A stretch of DNA of 64,000 nucleotides, taken from SAR86 cluster bacterium (GTDB lineage: Bacteria; Pseudomonadota; Gammaproteobacteria; Magnimaribacterales; Magnimaribacteraceae). Position numbers and translations under genes: made by a program. Within the stretch, counting starts at the first letter, position 1, and each line of letters opens with the position of its first letter. Location: positions 94,437 to 158,436 of the forward strand of contig JAQWNM010000005.1 in the NCBI GenBank assembly GCA_029268615.1. Reading direction: 5' to 3'. Positions 7,003 through 16,850 of this stretch are shown here, piece after piece. Under the pieces are notes generated by a model. It was not told the DNA's origin. It saw nothing but the letters and a program-made list of their open reading frames with translations, and did no database searches.

Positions 7003-9057
7003 ATGGTCAAAAAACTACATAGAAATAAAATATTTTTTTTCGTTGTAATAGCTTTTTGTAATTTCAATATAATAAGTGAAGACAAATTTAGAGCTGAAGA
7101 AACTGATATTGATTTGGCAAAAGAAATTATCAGTATCCTGCAACAAGAACATTATGTTGATATAAGTTTTGATGAAATTCAAGAAGACGCCCTTCAAACA
7201 TTTATAGAGTCCTTAGATCCAAATCGATTATTATTTCTGGAATCAGAAGTTTCCTACTTTTCACAACAAAATAATAAAGATATAGATTTCACTATTTATA
7301 AAGCATTTGAAATATTTAATTTATATTCAATCAGAAACAAGATAAGACAGGAATTCAAAACAAACCTATTAAATGAAATAGACACGCCGTCTTTCTATGA
7401 AGATAGAAATTTAAAATTAGATAGAAGTGAAAACTTTTGGGAAAAGAATTTAAATAAAGTAGAACTTCTTTGGGCTGACTTTTTGATAAATGATCTAATT
7501 CAATTGATGGTCAATGGAAATACATTGGATGAATCTAAATCTAAACTAGCTAAGAGACATAAAAGTCAAAAGAACTATTTTAGTCAAACAAAAAAATCTG
7601 ATGTATTTAATATATTCATGAATTCGGTAACTTCTAGATTTGGACCTGCAACCAATTACTTCTCTCCAAAGATGGTTGAAGACTTTGACATAGATATGAA
7701 ACTTTCTTTGGAAGGTATTGGTGCAATTTTAGCTCCCGATGGATTATATACTTCAGTTCGAGAAATAGTCCCTGGAGGTCCTGCAGATAAATCAAATTTA
7801 CTATCTCCGGAAGATAAAATTATTGGTGTAGGACAAGGAGAAAAAGAAATTGTTGATATTATTGGTTGGAGACTTGATGACGCTGTGAGGCTGATCAGGG
7901 GGCCAAAGAGCTCTAAAGTAAAACTAGAGTTAATACCAGCAAATGCAATAGACGAATCAGAGACAAAAATTATTGAAATCGAAAGAGGACTAGTAAAACT
8001 AGAAGATCAATCTGCACAGAAAAAAACTATTACTATTAATAAGGAAGGTAAAAATTACCTTATAGGGGTGATTACTTTACCGGCCTTTTATATGGATTTT
8101 GAAGCATATCAACGAAGAGAATATAATTTTAAGAGCAGTAGCAATGACGTTAAAAAACTTCTAATAGAGCTTAAAGAAGAGAAAATAGATGGCCTTATTC
8201 TTGATCTTAGAAATAACGGCGGGGGTTCTCTTTTTGAAGCTAATTCCTTAGCCCATTTATTTCTAGGAGCAGGTCAAATTGTACAAGTTAAAAATGCGTC
8301 AGGAAATATACAAGGCCTTGGTCAAAGAAGAGGCTTCCAATTTTATGATAAACCGTTAGCTGTGCTTGTTAATAAATTTAGTGCATCTGCCTCAGAAATT
8401 CTTGCTGGAGCAATACAAGACTATGAAAGAGGCATCATCATAGGTACTGAAACTTTTGGAAAGGGAACTGTTCAAAGGATGGAACCTTTAAGCAGAGGAA
8501 AACTTAAGTTCACGGAATCTAAATTCTATAGAGTAACTGGAAATAGTGTCCAAATTAATGGAGTAGTGCCTGATATTTTATTGCCTGATATTATTAATTC
8601 TGAAGAAATTGGAATGAAGACTCTAGAAAACCCTCTCATATATGACACAATTTCACCTGCTAAATTCAGGAGCTTTAAAAGAGTACCCTTCATAGATCAA
8701 GATTTAATCGAAGCTACAAGAAAAAGAGTGAATGCATCTCCTGTTTTTCAGTATATTGTAGGAGAGAAAATGTGGCGCACTCAACAAAAGGAAAAAAATC
8801 TTGTAAGTTTGAACTTAGACAAAAGAAAGAAATTAAAAAAAGATTTAGAAGAGGAATTTCTAAAAAGACAAAATGAATTAAGAGGAAAATTAGGACTAAG
8901 TATATTTAAAAATTACAAGTCATATTTAGACAGTGAAAAGGATGCAGATGAAGATTTAATAGATCCATATGAGGAAATCTTAAAAGAAGCTTCTAATATA
9001 TTAGCTGATTCAATTGATTCATCATTCAAACCTATAGTTGCTTCAGTGAATAAATAA
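7003..9057 (+). CDS. prc: tail-specific periplasmic protease
   Basis: Prc/Tsp is an S41 peptidase that trims the C-termini of periplasmic and lipoproteins, including some cell-wall hydrolases. The 684 residues match E. coli Prc (682). A signal-like hydrophobic stretch is at residues 9-24. A PDZ domain contains GIGAILAPDGLYTSVREIVPGG. The catalytic pair is Ser462 (in FSASASEI) and Lys487 (in GKGTVQ), 25 residues apart as in E. coli, with Asp473 between. The C-terminal DUF3340-like charged domain is present. xthA follows after 15 bp, so the two are probably co-transcribed. Confidence 0.95.
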   Translation: MVKKLHRNKIFFFVVIAFCNFNIISEDKFRAEETDIDLAKEIISILQQEHYVDISFDEIQEDALQTFIESLDPNRLLFLESEVSYFSQQNNKDIDFTIYKAFEIFNLYSIRNKIRQEFKTNLLNEIDTPSFYEDRNLKLDRSENFWEKNLNKVELLWADFLINDLIQLMVNGNTLDESKSKLAKRHKSQKNYFSQTKKSDVFNIFMNSVTSRFGPATNYFSPKMVEDFDIDMKLSLEGIGAILAPDGLYTSVREIVPGGPADKSNLLSPEDKIIGVGQGEKEIVDIIGWRLDDAVRLIRGPKSSKVKLELIPANAIDESETKIIEIERGLVKLEDQSAQKKTITINKEGKNYLIGVITLPAFYMDFEAYQRREYNFKSSSNDVKKLLIELKEEKIDGLILDLRNNGGGSLFEANSLAHLFLGAGQIVQVKNASGNIQGLGQRRGFQFYDKPLAVLVNKFSASASEILAGAIQDYERGIIIGTETFGKGTVQRMEPLSRGKLKFTESKFYRVTGNSVQINGVVPDILLPDIINSEEIGMKTLENPLIYDTISPAKFRSFKRVPFIDQDLIEATRKRVNASPVFQYIVGEKMWRTQQKEKNLVSLNLDKRKKLKKDLEEEFLKRQNELRGKLGLSIFKNYKSYLDSEKDADEDLIDPYEEILKEASNILADSIDSSFKPIVASVNK

Positions 9058-9072
9058 TAATATTCTAAAATT

Positions 9073-9885
9073 ATGAAAATAGTCTCATTCAATATTAATA
9101 GTATTAGAGCCAGGCCCCATCAAATACAATCTATAATCGATTTACATAATCCTGACGTGATTGGTTTACAAGAAACAAAAGTTCATGATGATGATTTCCC
9201 TCATGAAATGATAGAAGAGATGGGATATATCCCTTTAATACATGGTCAAAAAGGTCATTATGGGGTGGCAATACTTTCTAAAGATTTACCTATTAAATAT
9301 GGCAAGGGTTTTGATTCCGATACTGAGGAATCACAAAAAAGACTTCTTTGGGCAACATTTAAGAAAAATAATCAAGAAATTACCATATTCAATGGTTACT
9401 TCCCGCAAGGGGAAGAAAGAAATCATCCTATTAAATTTCCTGCTAAAGAAAAATTCTATAAAGATCTTATTTCTCACCTTAAATCTCATCATAATTCTCA
9501 AGAAAATTTAATTGTCATGGGTGATCTAAATATTTCACCTCAAGATATTGATATAGGCATAGGCGAAAATAACAGAAAACGATGGTTGAGCTCTGGTAAA
9601 TGTAGCTTTCTCCCTGAGGAAAGAGAGTGGTTATCTGATCTTATTAAATGGGGCCTCCATGACACTTACAGGACAATGAACCCTGATGAAAATAAAATAT
9701 ATAGTTGGTTTGATTACAGGAGCAGGGGATTTAAAGACGAACCAAAAAGAGGTCTCAGAATAGACCATATTTGGGCTACTGATAAACTCAATAATGCTTT
9801 ACAAGATACTGGTATTGATTATGAAACTAGGTCAATGGAAAAACCTTCAGATCACGCACCAGTATGGTCAAGTTTTAATCTCTAA
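9073..9885 (+). CDS. xthA: exodeoxyribonuclease III
   Basis: This is a Mg-dependent AP endonuclease/3'-exonuclease of base excision repair. The protein starts MKIVSFNINSIRAR. It shows the LQETKV motif with the metal-binding Glu, GHYGVAILSK, GDLNISPQDID and the terminal SDHAPVW with the catalytic His. The length of 270 residues is normal. It sits 15 bp behind prc and overlaps convergent tadA by 4 bp. The ATG at 9073 fits the family N-terminus exactly. Confidence 0.96.
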   Translation: MKIVSFNINSIRARPHQIQSIIDLHNPDVIGLQETKVHDDDFPHEMIEEMGYIPLIHGQKGHYGVAILSKDLPIKYGKGFDSDTEESQKRLLWATFKKNNQEITIFNGYFPQGEERNHPIKFPAKEKFYKDLISHLKSHHNSQENLIVMGDLNISPQDIDIGIGENNRKRWLSSGKCSFLPEEREWLSDLIKWGLHDTYRTMNPDENKIYSWFDYRSRGFKDEPKRGLRIDHIWATDKLNNALQDTGIDYETRSMEKPSDHAPVWSSFNL

Positions 9886-10343
9886 CTTCTCTTATTTGAA
9901 AAAAAATTTATTAAGATTTCTGAGCATTCTTTTGCAAGAATCCCTCCTTCATATTTAACCTTATGATTTAAGTATCCTTCTTCTAGAAATCTTGCTTGAC
10001 TTATGATGGCCCCCGACTTTTCATCAAAGGTTCCAAAATATAAATGATCTATGCGTGCATTAACTAAAAAAGCTGCACACATCATGCAGGGCTCTAAAGT
10101 TACATAGAGATTTACACCATTTAACCTATAGTTTTTTTGATGGTAGGCTGCTTGTTTAAGAGTACAAATCTCTGCATGAGCAGACGGATCTAAAGAGTTA
10201 ATACATAAATTATGTCCTTTACCAATCACCTCCCCCTGAATTACAGCTATAGCACCCACGGGAACCTCTCCTAAAATTTCTGCTTTATTTGCTTCTTCTA
10301 AAGCAAGAAGCATCATATCTTCATGAAAGGTACTATCTTTCAT
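9882..10343 (-). CDS. tadA: tRNA-specific adenosine deaminase
   Basis: TadA converts A34 to inosine in tRNA-Arg(ACG). The zinc deaminase motif is complete: His56-Ala-Glu58, then Pro85-Cys86-x-x-Cys89. The segments EVPVGAIAV, LDPSAHAEI and VNARIDHLYFG are typical of TadA rather than guanine deaminase. Length is 153 residues. The start is ATG at 10343. It lies 35 bp after rmlA in the same direction and may be the last gene of that transcript. It is an essential enzyme in most bacteria. Confidence 0.95.
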   Translation of the reverse strand: MKDSTFHEDMMLLALEEANKAEILGEVPVGAIAVIQGEVIGKGHNLCINSLDPSAHAEICTLKQAAYHQKNYRLNGVNLYVTLEPCMMCAAFLVNARIDHLYFGTFDEKSGAIISQARFLEEGYLNHKVKYEGGILAKECSEILINFFSNKRS

Positions 10344-10378
10344 AAGACTTTATTCATTTTGATGAGATTACAATTATT

Positions 10379-11251
10379 TTATTTAGTATCAAGCGCGATA
10401 GACGAAAGGTATTCTCCATAACCAGTATTCAAATGTTTCACTATCTGCATTTCCAGTATTTCTTTATCTATCCACCCATTGAGATAAGCTATTTCTTCTA
10501 AACAAGCAACCTTAAGTCCTTGTCTATGCTCAATGGTTTGAACAAATTTACTAGCATCTAATAATGAATCATGTGTTCCTGTATCCAACCAAGCAAACCC
10601 CCTGCCCAATACTTTGACTTTTAATTTCTTTCTATCTAAATACACCTTATTTAAATCTGTAATTTCTAATTCCCCTCTTCCTGAAGGTTTTATTGATTTA
10701 GCTATCTCGACTACATCATTATCATAAAAATAAAGACCAGTTATTGCAAAGTTTGACTTAGGGTCGGACGGTTTTTCTTCTATGTGAATTGCTTCGCCAG
10801 CATCATTAAAATCAATGACGCCAAAATCTTCTGGATTATTTACTCGATAACAAAATACCGTGGCACCCTCTTTTGATGAAACTGCTTCATGAAGAGACTC
10901 ACTAAAGGATTGACCATAAAAAATATTATCTCCAAGGATTAAACAAACACTATCATTTCCTATAAACTCCTCACCTAAAATGAAAGCCTGAGCTAAGCCA
11001 TCTGGAGATGGTTGAATTTTGTAAGATAGTTTTAAACCAAATTGGCTTCCATTTCCTAACAGTTTCTCATAACCATCAATATCTTGAGGAGAAGAAATAA
11101 TTTGAATCTCTTGAATTCCAGCTAGCATCAAAACAGACAATGGATAATAGATCATTGGCTTGTCATATATTGGGAGCAATTGTTTTGATACTCCCAAGGT
11201 AATAGGTCTAAGCCTAGTCCCATTGCCTCCTGCTAATATTATTCCCTTCAT
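10379..11251 (-). CDS. rmlA: glucose-1-phosphate thymidylyltransferase
   Basis: RmlA joins dTTP and glucose-1-phosphate to make dTDP-glucose, the first step to deoxysugars of O-antigen. The 290 residues begin [18 protein letters not shown], the nucleotide-binding signature. They continue with [37 protein letters not shown] and [13 protein letters not shown]. The gene lies 39 bp behind rmlB in a run of surface-polysaccharide genes. rmlC and a classical rmlD are not next to it, so the end product is probably not ordinary L-rhamnose made by this cluster alone. Confidence 0.96.
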   Translation of the reverse strand: MKGIILAGGNGTRLRPITLGVSKQLLPIYDKPMIYYPLSVLMLAGIQEIQIISSPQDIDGYEKLLGNGSQFGLKLSYKIQPSPDGLAQAFILGEEFIGNDSVCLILGDNIFYGQSFSESLHEAVSSKEGATVFCYRVNNPEDFGVIDFNDAGEAIHIEEKPSDPKSNFAITGLYFYDNDVVEIAKSIKPSGRGELEITDLNKVYLDRKKLKVKVLGRGFAWLDTGTHDSLLDASKFVQTIEHRQGLKVACLEEIAYLNGWIDKEILEMQIVKHLNTGYGEYLSSIALDTK

Positions 11252-11290
11252 AAATTTTCTCTCTTAATAGAATATATATTAAATCCCAAG

Positions 11291-12310
11291 CTATGTATTC
11301 TTATTCAAATCTTCCAAATACCAATTTACTGTTTTTTCTAAGCCTGATTTAAAAGTTTCAGAAGGCGACCAATTCAAATCTTTTTTTATTTTGCTGCAGT
11401 CTATAGCATACCGCAGATCATGCCCCGGCCTATCTTCAACAAAAGAAATTAAATCTTCATAATTCTTTAATGTGCCTGGTTTATTAGGTATCTTTCTTTC
11501 AATTATATCTAAAATCTGATGAACTACTTCGATATTTTTAAGCTCATTATCACCTCCCACATTATAACTTTCACCAATTACACCTTTGGTGAGAATTAGA
11601 TATAAAGCTTTTGCATGGTCTTCAACATAAAGCCAATCTCTAACCTGTTGGCCATCGCCATAAACTGGAATAGCTTTTCCGCTTATAGCATTAGTTATCG
11701 TTAAAGGTATAAATTTTTCGGGATATTGAAATGGACCATAATTATTAGAACAATTAGATACAATTACAGGTAAATTAAAAGTTCTATGCCAAGACCTAAC
11801 TAAATGGTCTGAGCTTGCTTTTGAAGCAGAATAAGGAGAACTAGGTTTATAATTAGAATCTTCAGTAAAAGGAGAGTCATGTTTTTTAAGATCTCCAAAG
11901 ACTTCGTCCGTAGATATATGATGAAAAAGAAAATTCTCTTTTCGCGGTTTATTCAAACTCATCCAATAACTTCTTGAGACTTCCAAGAGATTATAAGTAC
12001 CAATGATATTGGTTTGAATAAAATCTGAAGGACCATCAATGGATCTGTCAACATGAGATTCAGCTGCTAAATGCATTACCCTATCGGGCTGATAATCCTC
12101 AAAAATTTTTTCTAAAAAATTTTTATCACAAATATCCCCTTTTTTAAATGAATATCTCTCATTAACTTCTTCGAAGTTCAAAGAATCAAGATTAGCTGCG
12201 TAAGTCAAATTATCTAGATTTAAAACATGACTATCTGTCTTTCCAATAATATATCTGATTAAAGCAGATCCAATAAATCCAGCTCCTCCTGTTACTAATA
12301 ACTTCATCAT
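11291..12310 (-). CDS. rmlB: dTDP-glucose 4,6-dehydratase
   Basis: RmlB turns dTDP-glucose into dTDP-4-keto-6-deoxyglucose with bound NAD. This extended SDR has [11 protein letters not shown] at residues 7-17, the dehydratase triad element [21 protein letters not shown] with catalytic Tyr and Lys, and [17 protein letters not shown]. Length is 339 residues. Two ATGs are adjacent at the start. It is 7 bp downstream of the C-methyltransferase gene. That suggests its keto-sugar product is the methyl acceptor precursor in this cluster. Confidence 0.96.
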   Translation of the reverse strand: MMKLLVTGGAGFIGSALIRYIIGKTDSHVLNLDNLTYAANLDSLNFEEVNERYSFKKGDICDKNFLEKIFEDYQPDRVMHLAAESHVDRSIDGPSDFIQTNIIGTYNLLEVSRSYWMSLNKPRKENFLFHHISTDEVFGDLKKHDSPFTEDSNYKPSSPYSASKASSDHLVRSWHRTFNLPVIVSNCSNNYGPFQYPEKFIPLTITNAISGKAIPVYGDGQQVRDWLYVEDHAKALYLILTKGVIGESYNVGGDNELKNIEVVHQILDIIERKIPNKPGTLKNYEDLISFVEDRPGHDLRYAIDCSKIKKDLNWSPSETFKSGLEKTVNWYLEDLNKNT

Positions 12311-12317
12311 TAACTCT

Positions 12318-13547
12318 TTAAACTTCTATTACCTCAAAATAAGGTAATGGGAAAATTAATTTAGTTCCTTTTTTCATAAATTTAGGTGCTTTCTTAACTA
12401 TATGATCTTTATAATTCCAAGCCGTAACTATGAAAGAATCTACTGGATCTAATGTATGTTGTTCTTCTGAAATAACAGGAATATTAAAAAATGGAAATAT
12501 TTTACCTATCTTTGTAGGGGTAGTGTCAACGCAATATTCGAGATCAGAATTATCAAGCTCCAAAAAAGAGAATAAGGTAAAAGCCTTAGCAGTAGCTCCA
12601 TAAGCACCAATTCTTTTTCCACCTGCTTGGTCTAGTCTTATTTCCTGTAGAACTTTATCTTTTAAAGAAGAAGCATTCTCATTAAAATGAGAAAATATCT
12701 TATCTTCTAAGAATAAGGAATCTTCCTTTTCAACATATTCTTCAACTATTGGCTCTATAGGCCTAGAGCCTTTCCTAGAAGCAATAAAAACTAAAGATCC
12801 TCCATGAAGATTAGTTTCTAAAAGACTGGTAATCTCCAAAGAATAAAAATCTAGTAAAGTTTGCATGGACTTAACTGAATAATAAAACATATGTTCATGA
12901 TAAATTTGGTCTAGCTCACCATTTTCCAATGTTGGAATTGCGTATGCATTTTCAATAATAAATGATCCATTCTCAGAAAGAAGTGCGCAAACTCCTTCAA
13001 GCATCGGCTTAGGGAACTTATTATGAGCAAACATATGTCTTGCTATAACTAGATCTTGAGCCCCATAATCTTTAAGAATTTTTGAAGCAGTTTCAGGAGT
13101 AAAGAATTCAGCGATAGTTTTAACCCCTTCTCTATTGGCTATAGCAGCTATATTTTCTGCAGGATCTATACCTAAAACTGAAGCAACATTTGGCTCTAAA
13201 GATTTAAGGAAGAGACCAGTATTACTCCCTAATTCTAAACAATTTGTTCTATTGTCTACAATATTCCTTTCCTTTAAATAAGATATCAAGATTTCATAGT
13301 GTTGAAATTGAGAATCAGTATCTGGAGTCATATAAGAGTAATTCTTATAAAGATCCTCCTCATTTAAACAATTTCTTAACTGAAGAGAGCTACATGAATC
13401 ACAAAAATCAACAATTAAAGGATAGAGTCTTGATTCTTCATCTAAAGAACTAATAAAATTATTAGCTGGCGGCGAAGAGCCTATATCTATAACTTCTCTT
13501 ACTATTTTGTTGCAGATACGACAAGAGCTCTCTAAGATTTTAGTCAT
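12318..13547 (-). CDS. sugar-nucleotide C-methyltransferase (TylCIII/NovU type)
   Basis: The 409-residue protein has the three-part structure of deoxysugar C-methyltransferases. The N-terminal zinc-binding domain contains CRICNKIV and CDSCSSLQL (four Cys). The SAM-binding Rossmann domain contains [15 protein letters not shown]. The C-terminal domain contains [12 protein letters not shown] and [12 protein letters not shown]. Family members methylate C-3 or C-5 of dTDP-4-keto-6-deoxyhexoses. With rmlA and rmlB directly downstream the likely substrate is a dTDP-4-keto-6-deoxysugar, giving a branched-chain sugar on the cell surface. The exact product is not known. Confidence 0.88.
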   Translation of the reverse strand: MTKILESSCRICNKIVREVIDIGSSPPANNFISSLDEESRLYPLIVDFCDSCSSLQLRNCLNEEDLYKNYSYMTPDTDSQFQHYEILISYLKERNIVDNRTNCLELGSNTGLFLKSLEPNVASVLGIDPAENIAAIANREGVKTIAEFFTPETASKILKDYGAQDLVIARHMFAHNKFPKPMLEGVCALLSENGSFIIENAYAIPTLENGELDQIYHEHMFYYSVKSMQTLLDFYSLEITSLLETNLHGGSLVFIASRKGSRPIEPIVEEYVEKEDSLFLEDKIFSHFNENASSLKDKVLQEIRLDQAGGKRIGAYGATAKAFTLFSFLELDNSDLEYCVDTTPTKIGKIFPFFNIPVISEEQHTLDPVDSFIVTAWNYKDHIVKKAPKFMKKGTKLIFPLPYFEVIEV

Positions 13548-13587
13548 TTTTAAAATTTATTCAATTTTCGAGACATAAAAACAAGAA

Positions 13588-14694
13588 CTATAAACAATTA
13601 GACTCTAAAATAGCTAAATATTTTGACTTAACTACATTTGTTGAATATTTTTCTACAACTTTTTTTCTTCCATATTGTCCTAATTCAATTCTTTTATCAG
13701 GATTTTTAATTAAAAAATTTAAAGCGTTTAGCCAGTCCTCATTTGTTTTAACTAATAGACCATCTTTCTGATTTTCTAAAATAATAGAACTTGTTCCATA
13801 ATCCGAAGCAACCACTGGCAGGCCTATCGCCATATATTGCATAGCTTTTAGCCCTCCCTTACCTAAACCCCACTCATCAAAGAAGATAGGATAAATACCT
13901 ATATCAATAGATTGTAAATCATCTATCTCATGATCCTTAGACCATTGAATAACCTCTAAATCTATCCCAGGTAATTTATAATCAAAATTACCAATTATCT
14001 TTAATTTAAAATCATGCATCTCTGACAAACTCATAAAAACTTCTTTTAAAGAATCAAGATAAGGTTTTGAACTAAAAGTTCCTGTCCAACCAATGACAAC
14101 TTTTCTTTCCTTTTTAGAAGAATGCCTGGGTACAAAATAATCTGTATTTAAAGAACAGGGTATGTAATCCGAAGCATGCTTATAATTTAAATTTCTGCAA
14201 TAATCTAGATGAAAAGGTGAGCTGATAATTACATGATCAGAATTCTTTATTAAATATTTAGTCTTTCTAGATCCTCCTTTTAATTTAGCAATTATCCAAG
14301 AAGTAAAAGAGGTCTTGTTAAAAGATAAATCTATATGAACAAAGTCATCAAAATCAAAGATTAAAGACTTAGACAACCCTCTCACAGCCCTTTCAAATAA
14401 AGTTCCAATCGGAGAAACCCACATAAAGACATAGACTAAATCATAATCTTTAATTCTAAATAAAATTTTAATTCTTTTTAGATAACCTCTAATAGTGCCG
14501 AGAAATTTCCTTGCATAATGTCCTTCTTGGTGAAGAATTGACCATAAATCCATATCAGAAAAATTTGATACCTCCACCTCAAAACCATTCTCTTGCCAAT
14601 TTTCAATATATTGCTCGTACTTTAATCTTTGGCCTGCCGCAACTCCTTCTGGATAAGGACAAAGTACTAAAATCTTCTTCTTACTATCTATCAA
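13588..14694 (-). CDS. glycosyltransferase, GT4-like
   Basis: The protein has a GT-B fold pattern: an N-terminal KKKILVLCPYPEGVAAGQR, a linker, and a C-terminal donor domain with VVIGWTGT and GLKAMQYMAIGLPVVAS. A family assignment to GT4 is likely. The open frame reaches a TTG at 14736, but that would overlap the previous gene by 53 bp. I prefer the TTG at 14694, which overlaps by 11 bp and puts the first beta strand at the usual place. It probably adds one sugar to the O-antigen or another surface glycan at the inner membrane. Confidence 0.8.
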   Translation of the reverse strand: MIDSKKKILVLCPYPEGVAAGQRLKYEQYIENWQENGFEVEVSNFSDMDLWSILHQEGHYARKFLGTIRGYLKRIKILFRIKDYDLVYVFMWVSPIGTLFERAVRGLSKSLIFDFDDFVHIDLSFNKTSFTSWIIAKLKGGSRKTKYLIKNSDHVIISSPFHLDYCRNLNYKHASDYIPCSLNTDYFVPRHSSKKERKVVIGWTGTFSSKPYLDSLKEVFMSLSEMHDFKLKIIGNFDYKLPGIDLEVIQWSKDHEIDDLQSIDIGIYPIFFDEWGLGKGGLKAMQYMAIGLPVVASDYGTSSIILENQKDGLLVKTNEDWLNALNFLIKNPDKRIELGQYGRKKVVEKYSTNVVKSKYLAILESNCL

Positions 14695-15889
14695 GATGAT
14701 TGTAAATTTGTTGATAAGACTGGACGCCCCTTTCAAGAGAAAAATTTTCTTCAGCTACTTTTCTGCATCTTCTTTTGATGTCAGGTTCTTTTGATAATTG
14801 CATTATTTCCTGCAAACCTTCTTGCAGAGATTCTCTGTTAAAATCTTTAATGGAAACGCCAACATTATTGGCTTCTAATATATCAGTCATATCACCTATA
14901 CCATGATTTCCGAGACAAGGTACTCCTGATCCAAGAAATTCTCCTAATTTTGTAGGTGCAGAAGAAATTTTAGAATAAAAGGGTTTAATAAAGAATATAC
15001 CTGCATCCATTTGTTGCATAAAATTAGCCACTTCATCCTGATTAGCTTCAATTAAGATAACATTTTTTTGATCTATATCTAGATCATCTAACTTCTTCTG
15101 AATTAAATCATGTTGCCCTTTATTTAAAATAAAAAATCTTGCTGAGGGATCTATTTTTTGGAGCATCTGATAACAAACTAAAGCTTCTTCAAAAGCATAC
15201 CAAAGAGTAACTGAACCTACATGACCTAAAGTAAAAGGTTTATTAAGGCTTGACTCTTCTATCCCTTTTTCTTGGGGAAGATTAAATACCTTTAAATTTG
15301 CACAGGTTGTTATAACCTTAAATTCTTTATTTATGCTCTGTAAATAAGGAAAGGATTTAATCTCTTTTACTCCAGCTCGAGTTAAAGAAACAATTATATC
15401 TGCGTTTAAAAAGAAAGATTTTTCTAGAAACTTTGCTATTTTATACAACATACCTTTTTTTTTCCAAGAACCGCTATCAACTTTTTCATCAGGCCATAGC
15501 CCTCTCATATCAAAAATAAATTTCGTGCCCAATAATTTTTTTACAAATACTCCTATAAGAGCGGGGACATAACTTCGAACATGAATTATTGATATTTTAT
15601 TTCTGTAAGAAATCATAAATGCCACTAAACACCCCAAAAATATATCAAAACCTGTAGCTAAGGCCGTTGGAGACTTGTGATAGTCCAGGCTCTTCCATTT
15701 TATTCCACAATCTAAACAATCTTGTCTCATGTTGATAATTCTTTCTTGGTCAAGAATATCTTTCTTCTTTTCGAAACTTAATAACCATATCTCATTATTC
15801 TTAGACAGTTCTTTCAAATAACTCCAAACTTGAGAATAGCCTAAAGGTTCAAGAATTCCGTCGTAAGAAATATAAAGAATCTTGGACAT
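14684..15889 (-). CDS. glycosyltransferase, GT4-like
   Basis: This 401-residue GT-B glycosyltransferase begins MSKILYISYDGILEPLGYSQ, the acceptor-domain opening seen in GT4 polysaccharide enzymes. It contains FDMRGLWPDE in the middle and a donor domain with LGHVGSVTLWYAFE, APTKLGEFLGSGVPCLGN and the final helix RGVQSYQQIY. It lies 11 bp after the upstream methyltransferase gene and overlaps the next glycosyltransferase. The sugar donor and acceptor cannot be assigned. Confidence 0.85.
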   Translation of the reverse strand: MSKILYISYDGILEPLGYSQVWSYLKELSKNNEIWLLSFEKKKDILDQERIINMRQDCLDCGIKWKSLDYHKSPTALATGFDIFLGCLVAFMISYRNKISIIHVRSYVPALIGVFVKKLLGTKFIFDMRGLWPDEKVDSGSWKKKGMLYKIAKFLEKSFFLNADIIVSLTRAGVKEIKSFPYLQSINKEFKVITTCANLKVFNLPQEKGIEESSLNKPFTLGHVGSVTLWYAFEEALVCYQMLQKIDPSARFFILNKGQHDLIQKKLDDLDIDQKNVILIEANQDEVANFMQQMDAGIFFIKPFYSKISSAPTKLGEFLGSGVPCLGNHGIGDMTDILEANNVGVSIKDFNRESLQEGLQEIMQLSKEPDIKRRCRKVAEENFSLERGVQSYQQIYNHLDR

Positions 15890-15900
15890 ATTTTATGTTT

Positions 15901-16731
15901 TTATTTTTTCTTGTATGCGAGGCTAACCCAATGAGGTGTTTTATCTGAAAAAGATATTCTTTCAAACCCAGCCTCTTCAAGCATTATAGTAATGTCTTTT
16001 TTACTAAAACGTTGCTCTAATCTTGTGCCAAACCTATCTAATGCATCTGTCTTTAAAAAATAAAAAGGTTTGTTTCTGTAATCTGATAAAGGGAAATTAT
16101 CAATATTGAATCCTATTTTTTCAAACAACATAGCAAATCTAGCAACCGGGAGATAAATTATCACAGCTATCATAAAGCATATAACCCGTTTAATAGTAAA
16201 TGGCATTTTACAGACTGCACCTCTAATTAAATCAGTTAATTTCCATATTGTCTTAAACCACAAAGGTTTATTCTCAAAATTATAGTAAAGATAAAGTAAA
16301 AAAGGAGCTCCTATTTTGAGCAAAGACGCACACGACTTTATGCCTTCAGCTGTATTTGGTATATGATGCAAGACACCTAAACAATAGCCAAAATCTTGGG
16401 ATGATTTTTCAATAGAAATGTTATCTGCTGAAGCTTGATAAAAGTCAATATTCTCTAGATGGGAAAGTCTTGTTTTAGCCACTTTAATTGCTTTTTTACT
16501 AGGCTCAATACAATTCAAATGTTTTACCTTAGGAGCTACAAATTTAGCCCATCTTCCACTTCCACAACCCATATCAAAACCTTTAACATCATCACCTAGA
16601 TCCTTAAAGGGGAATATATCAAAGTACTGGTTAAATGCTTTCTTAATATCTTGATCGCTTAATGCAGATTGATCATAAGTTGACCACTCATTCCCAAAAT
16701 CTTCTACAACTTTATCGTCAATGTTACTCAT
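15901..16731 (-). CDS. class I SAM-dependent methyltransferase
   Basis: The N-terminal part holds a methyltransferase-11-like Rossmann fold: GFDMGCGSGRWAKFVAP (motif I), CIEPSKKAI, and FGYCLGVLHHIPN. A basic, hydrophobic stretch near residues 155-200 (LIRGAVCKMPFTIKRV, then VICFMIAVIIYLPVARF) could touch the membrane. Length is 276 residues. It heads the glycosyltransferase run, with a 119-bp gap upstream. It probably methylates a glycan or lipid-linked intermediate, inferred only from its neighbours. Confidence 0.8.
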   Translation of the reverse strand: MSNIDDKVVEDFGNEWSTYDQSALSDQDIKKAFNQYFDIFPFKDLGDDVKGFDMGCGSGRWAKFVAPKVKHLNCIEPSKKAIKVAKTRLSHLENIDFYQASADNISIEKSSQDFGYCLGVLHHIPNTAEGIKSCASLLKIGAPFLLYLYYNFENKPLWFKTIWKLTDLIRGAVCKMPFTIKRVICFMIAVIIYLPVARFAMLFEKIGFNIDNFPLSDYRNKPFYFLKTDALDRFGTRLEQRFSKKDITIMLEEAGFERISFSDKTPHWVSLAYKKK

Positions 16732-16850
16732 CTTTAATATTTAAATTTATGGTATATTAAAAAATTCTTCACTTTACGAGATAGACACATAACATACAAC
16801 TCCTAAGTATTTTAAAGATTTTCAAAGACACTTTACATTTAATCTTAAAA

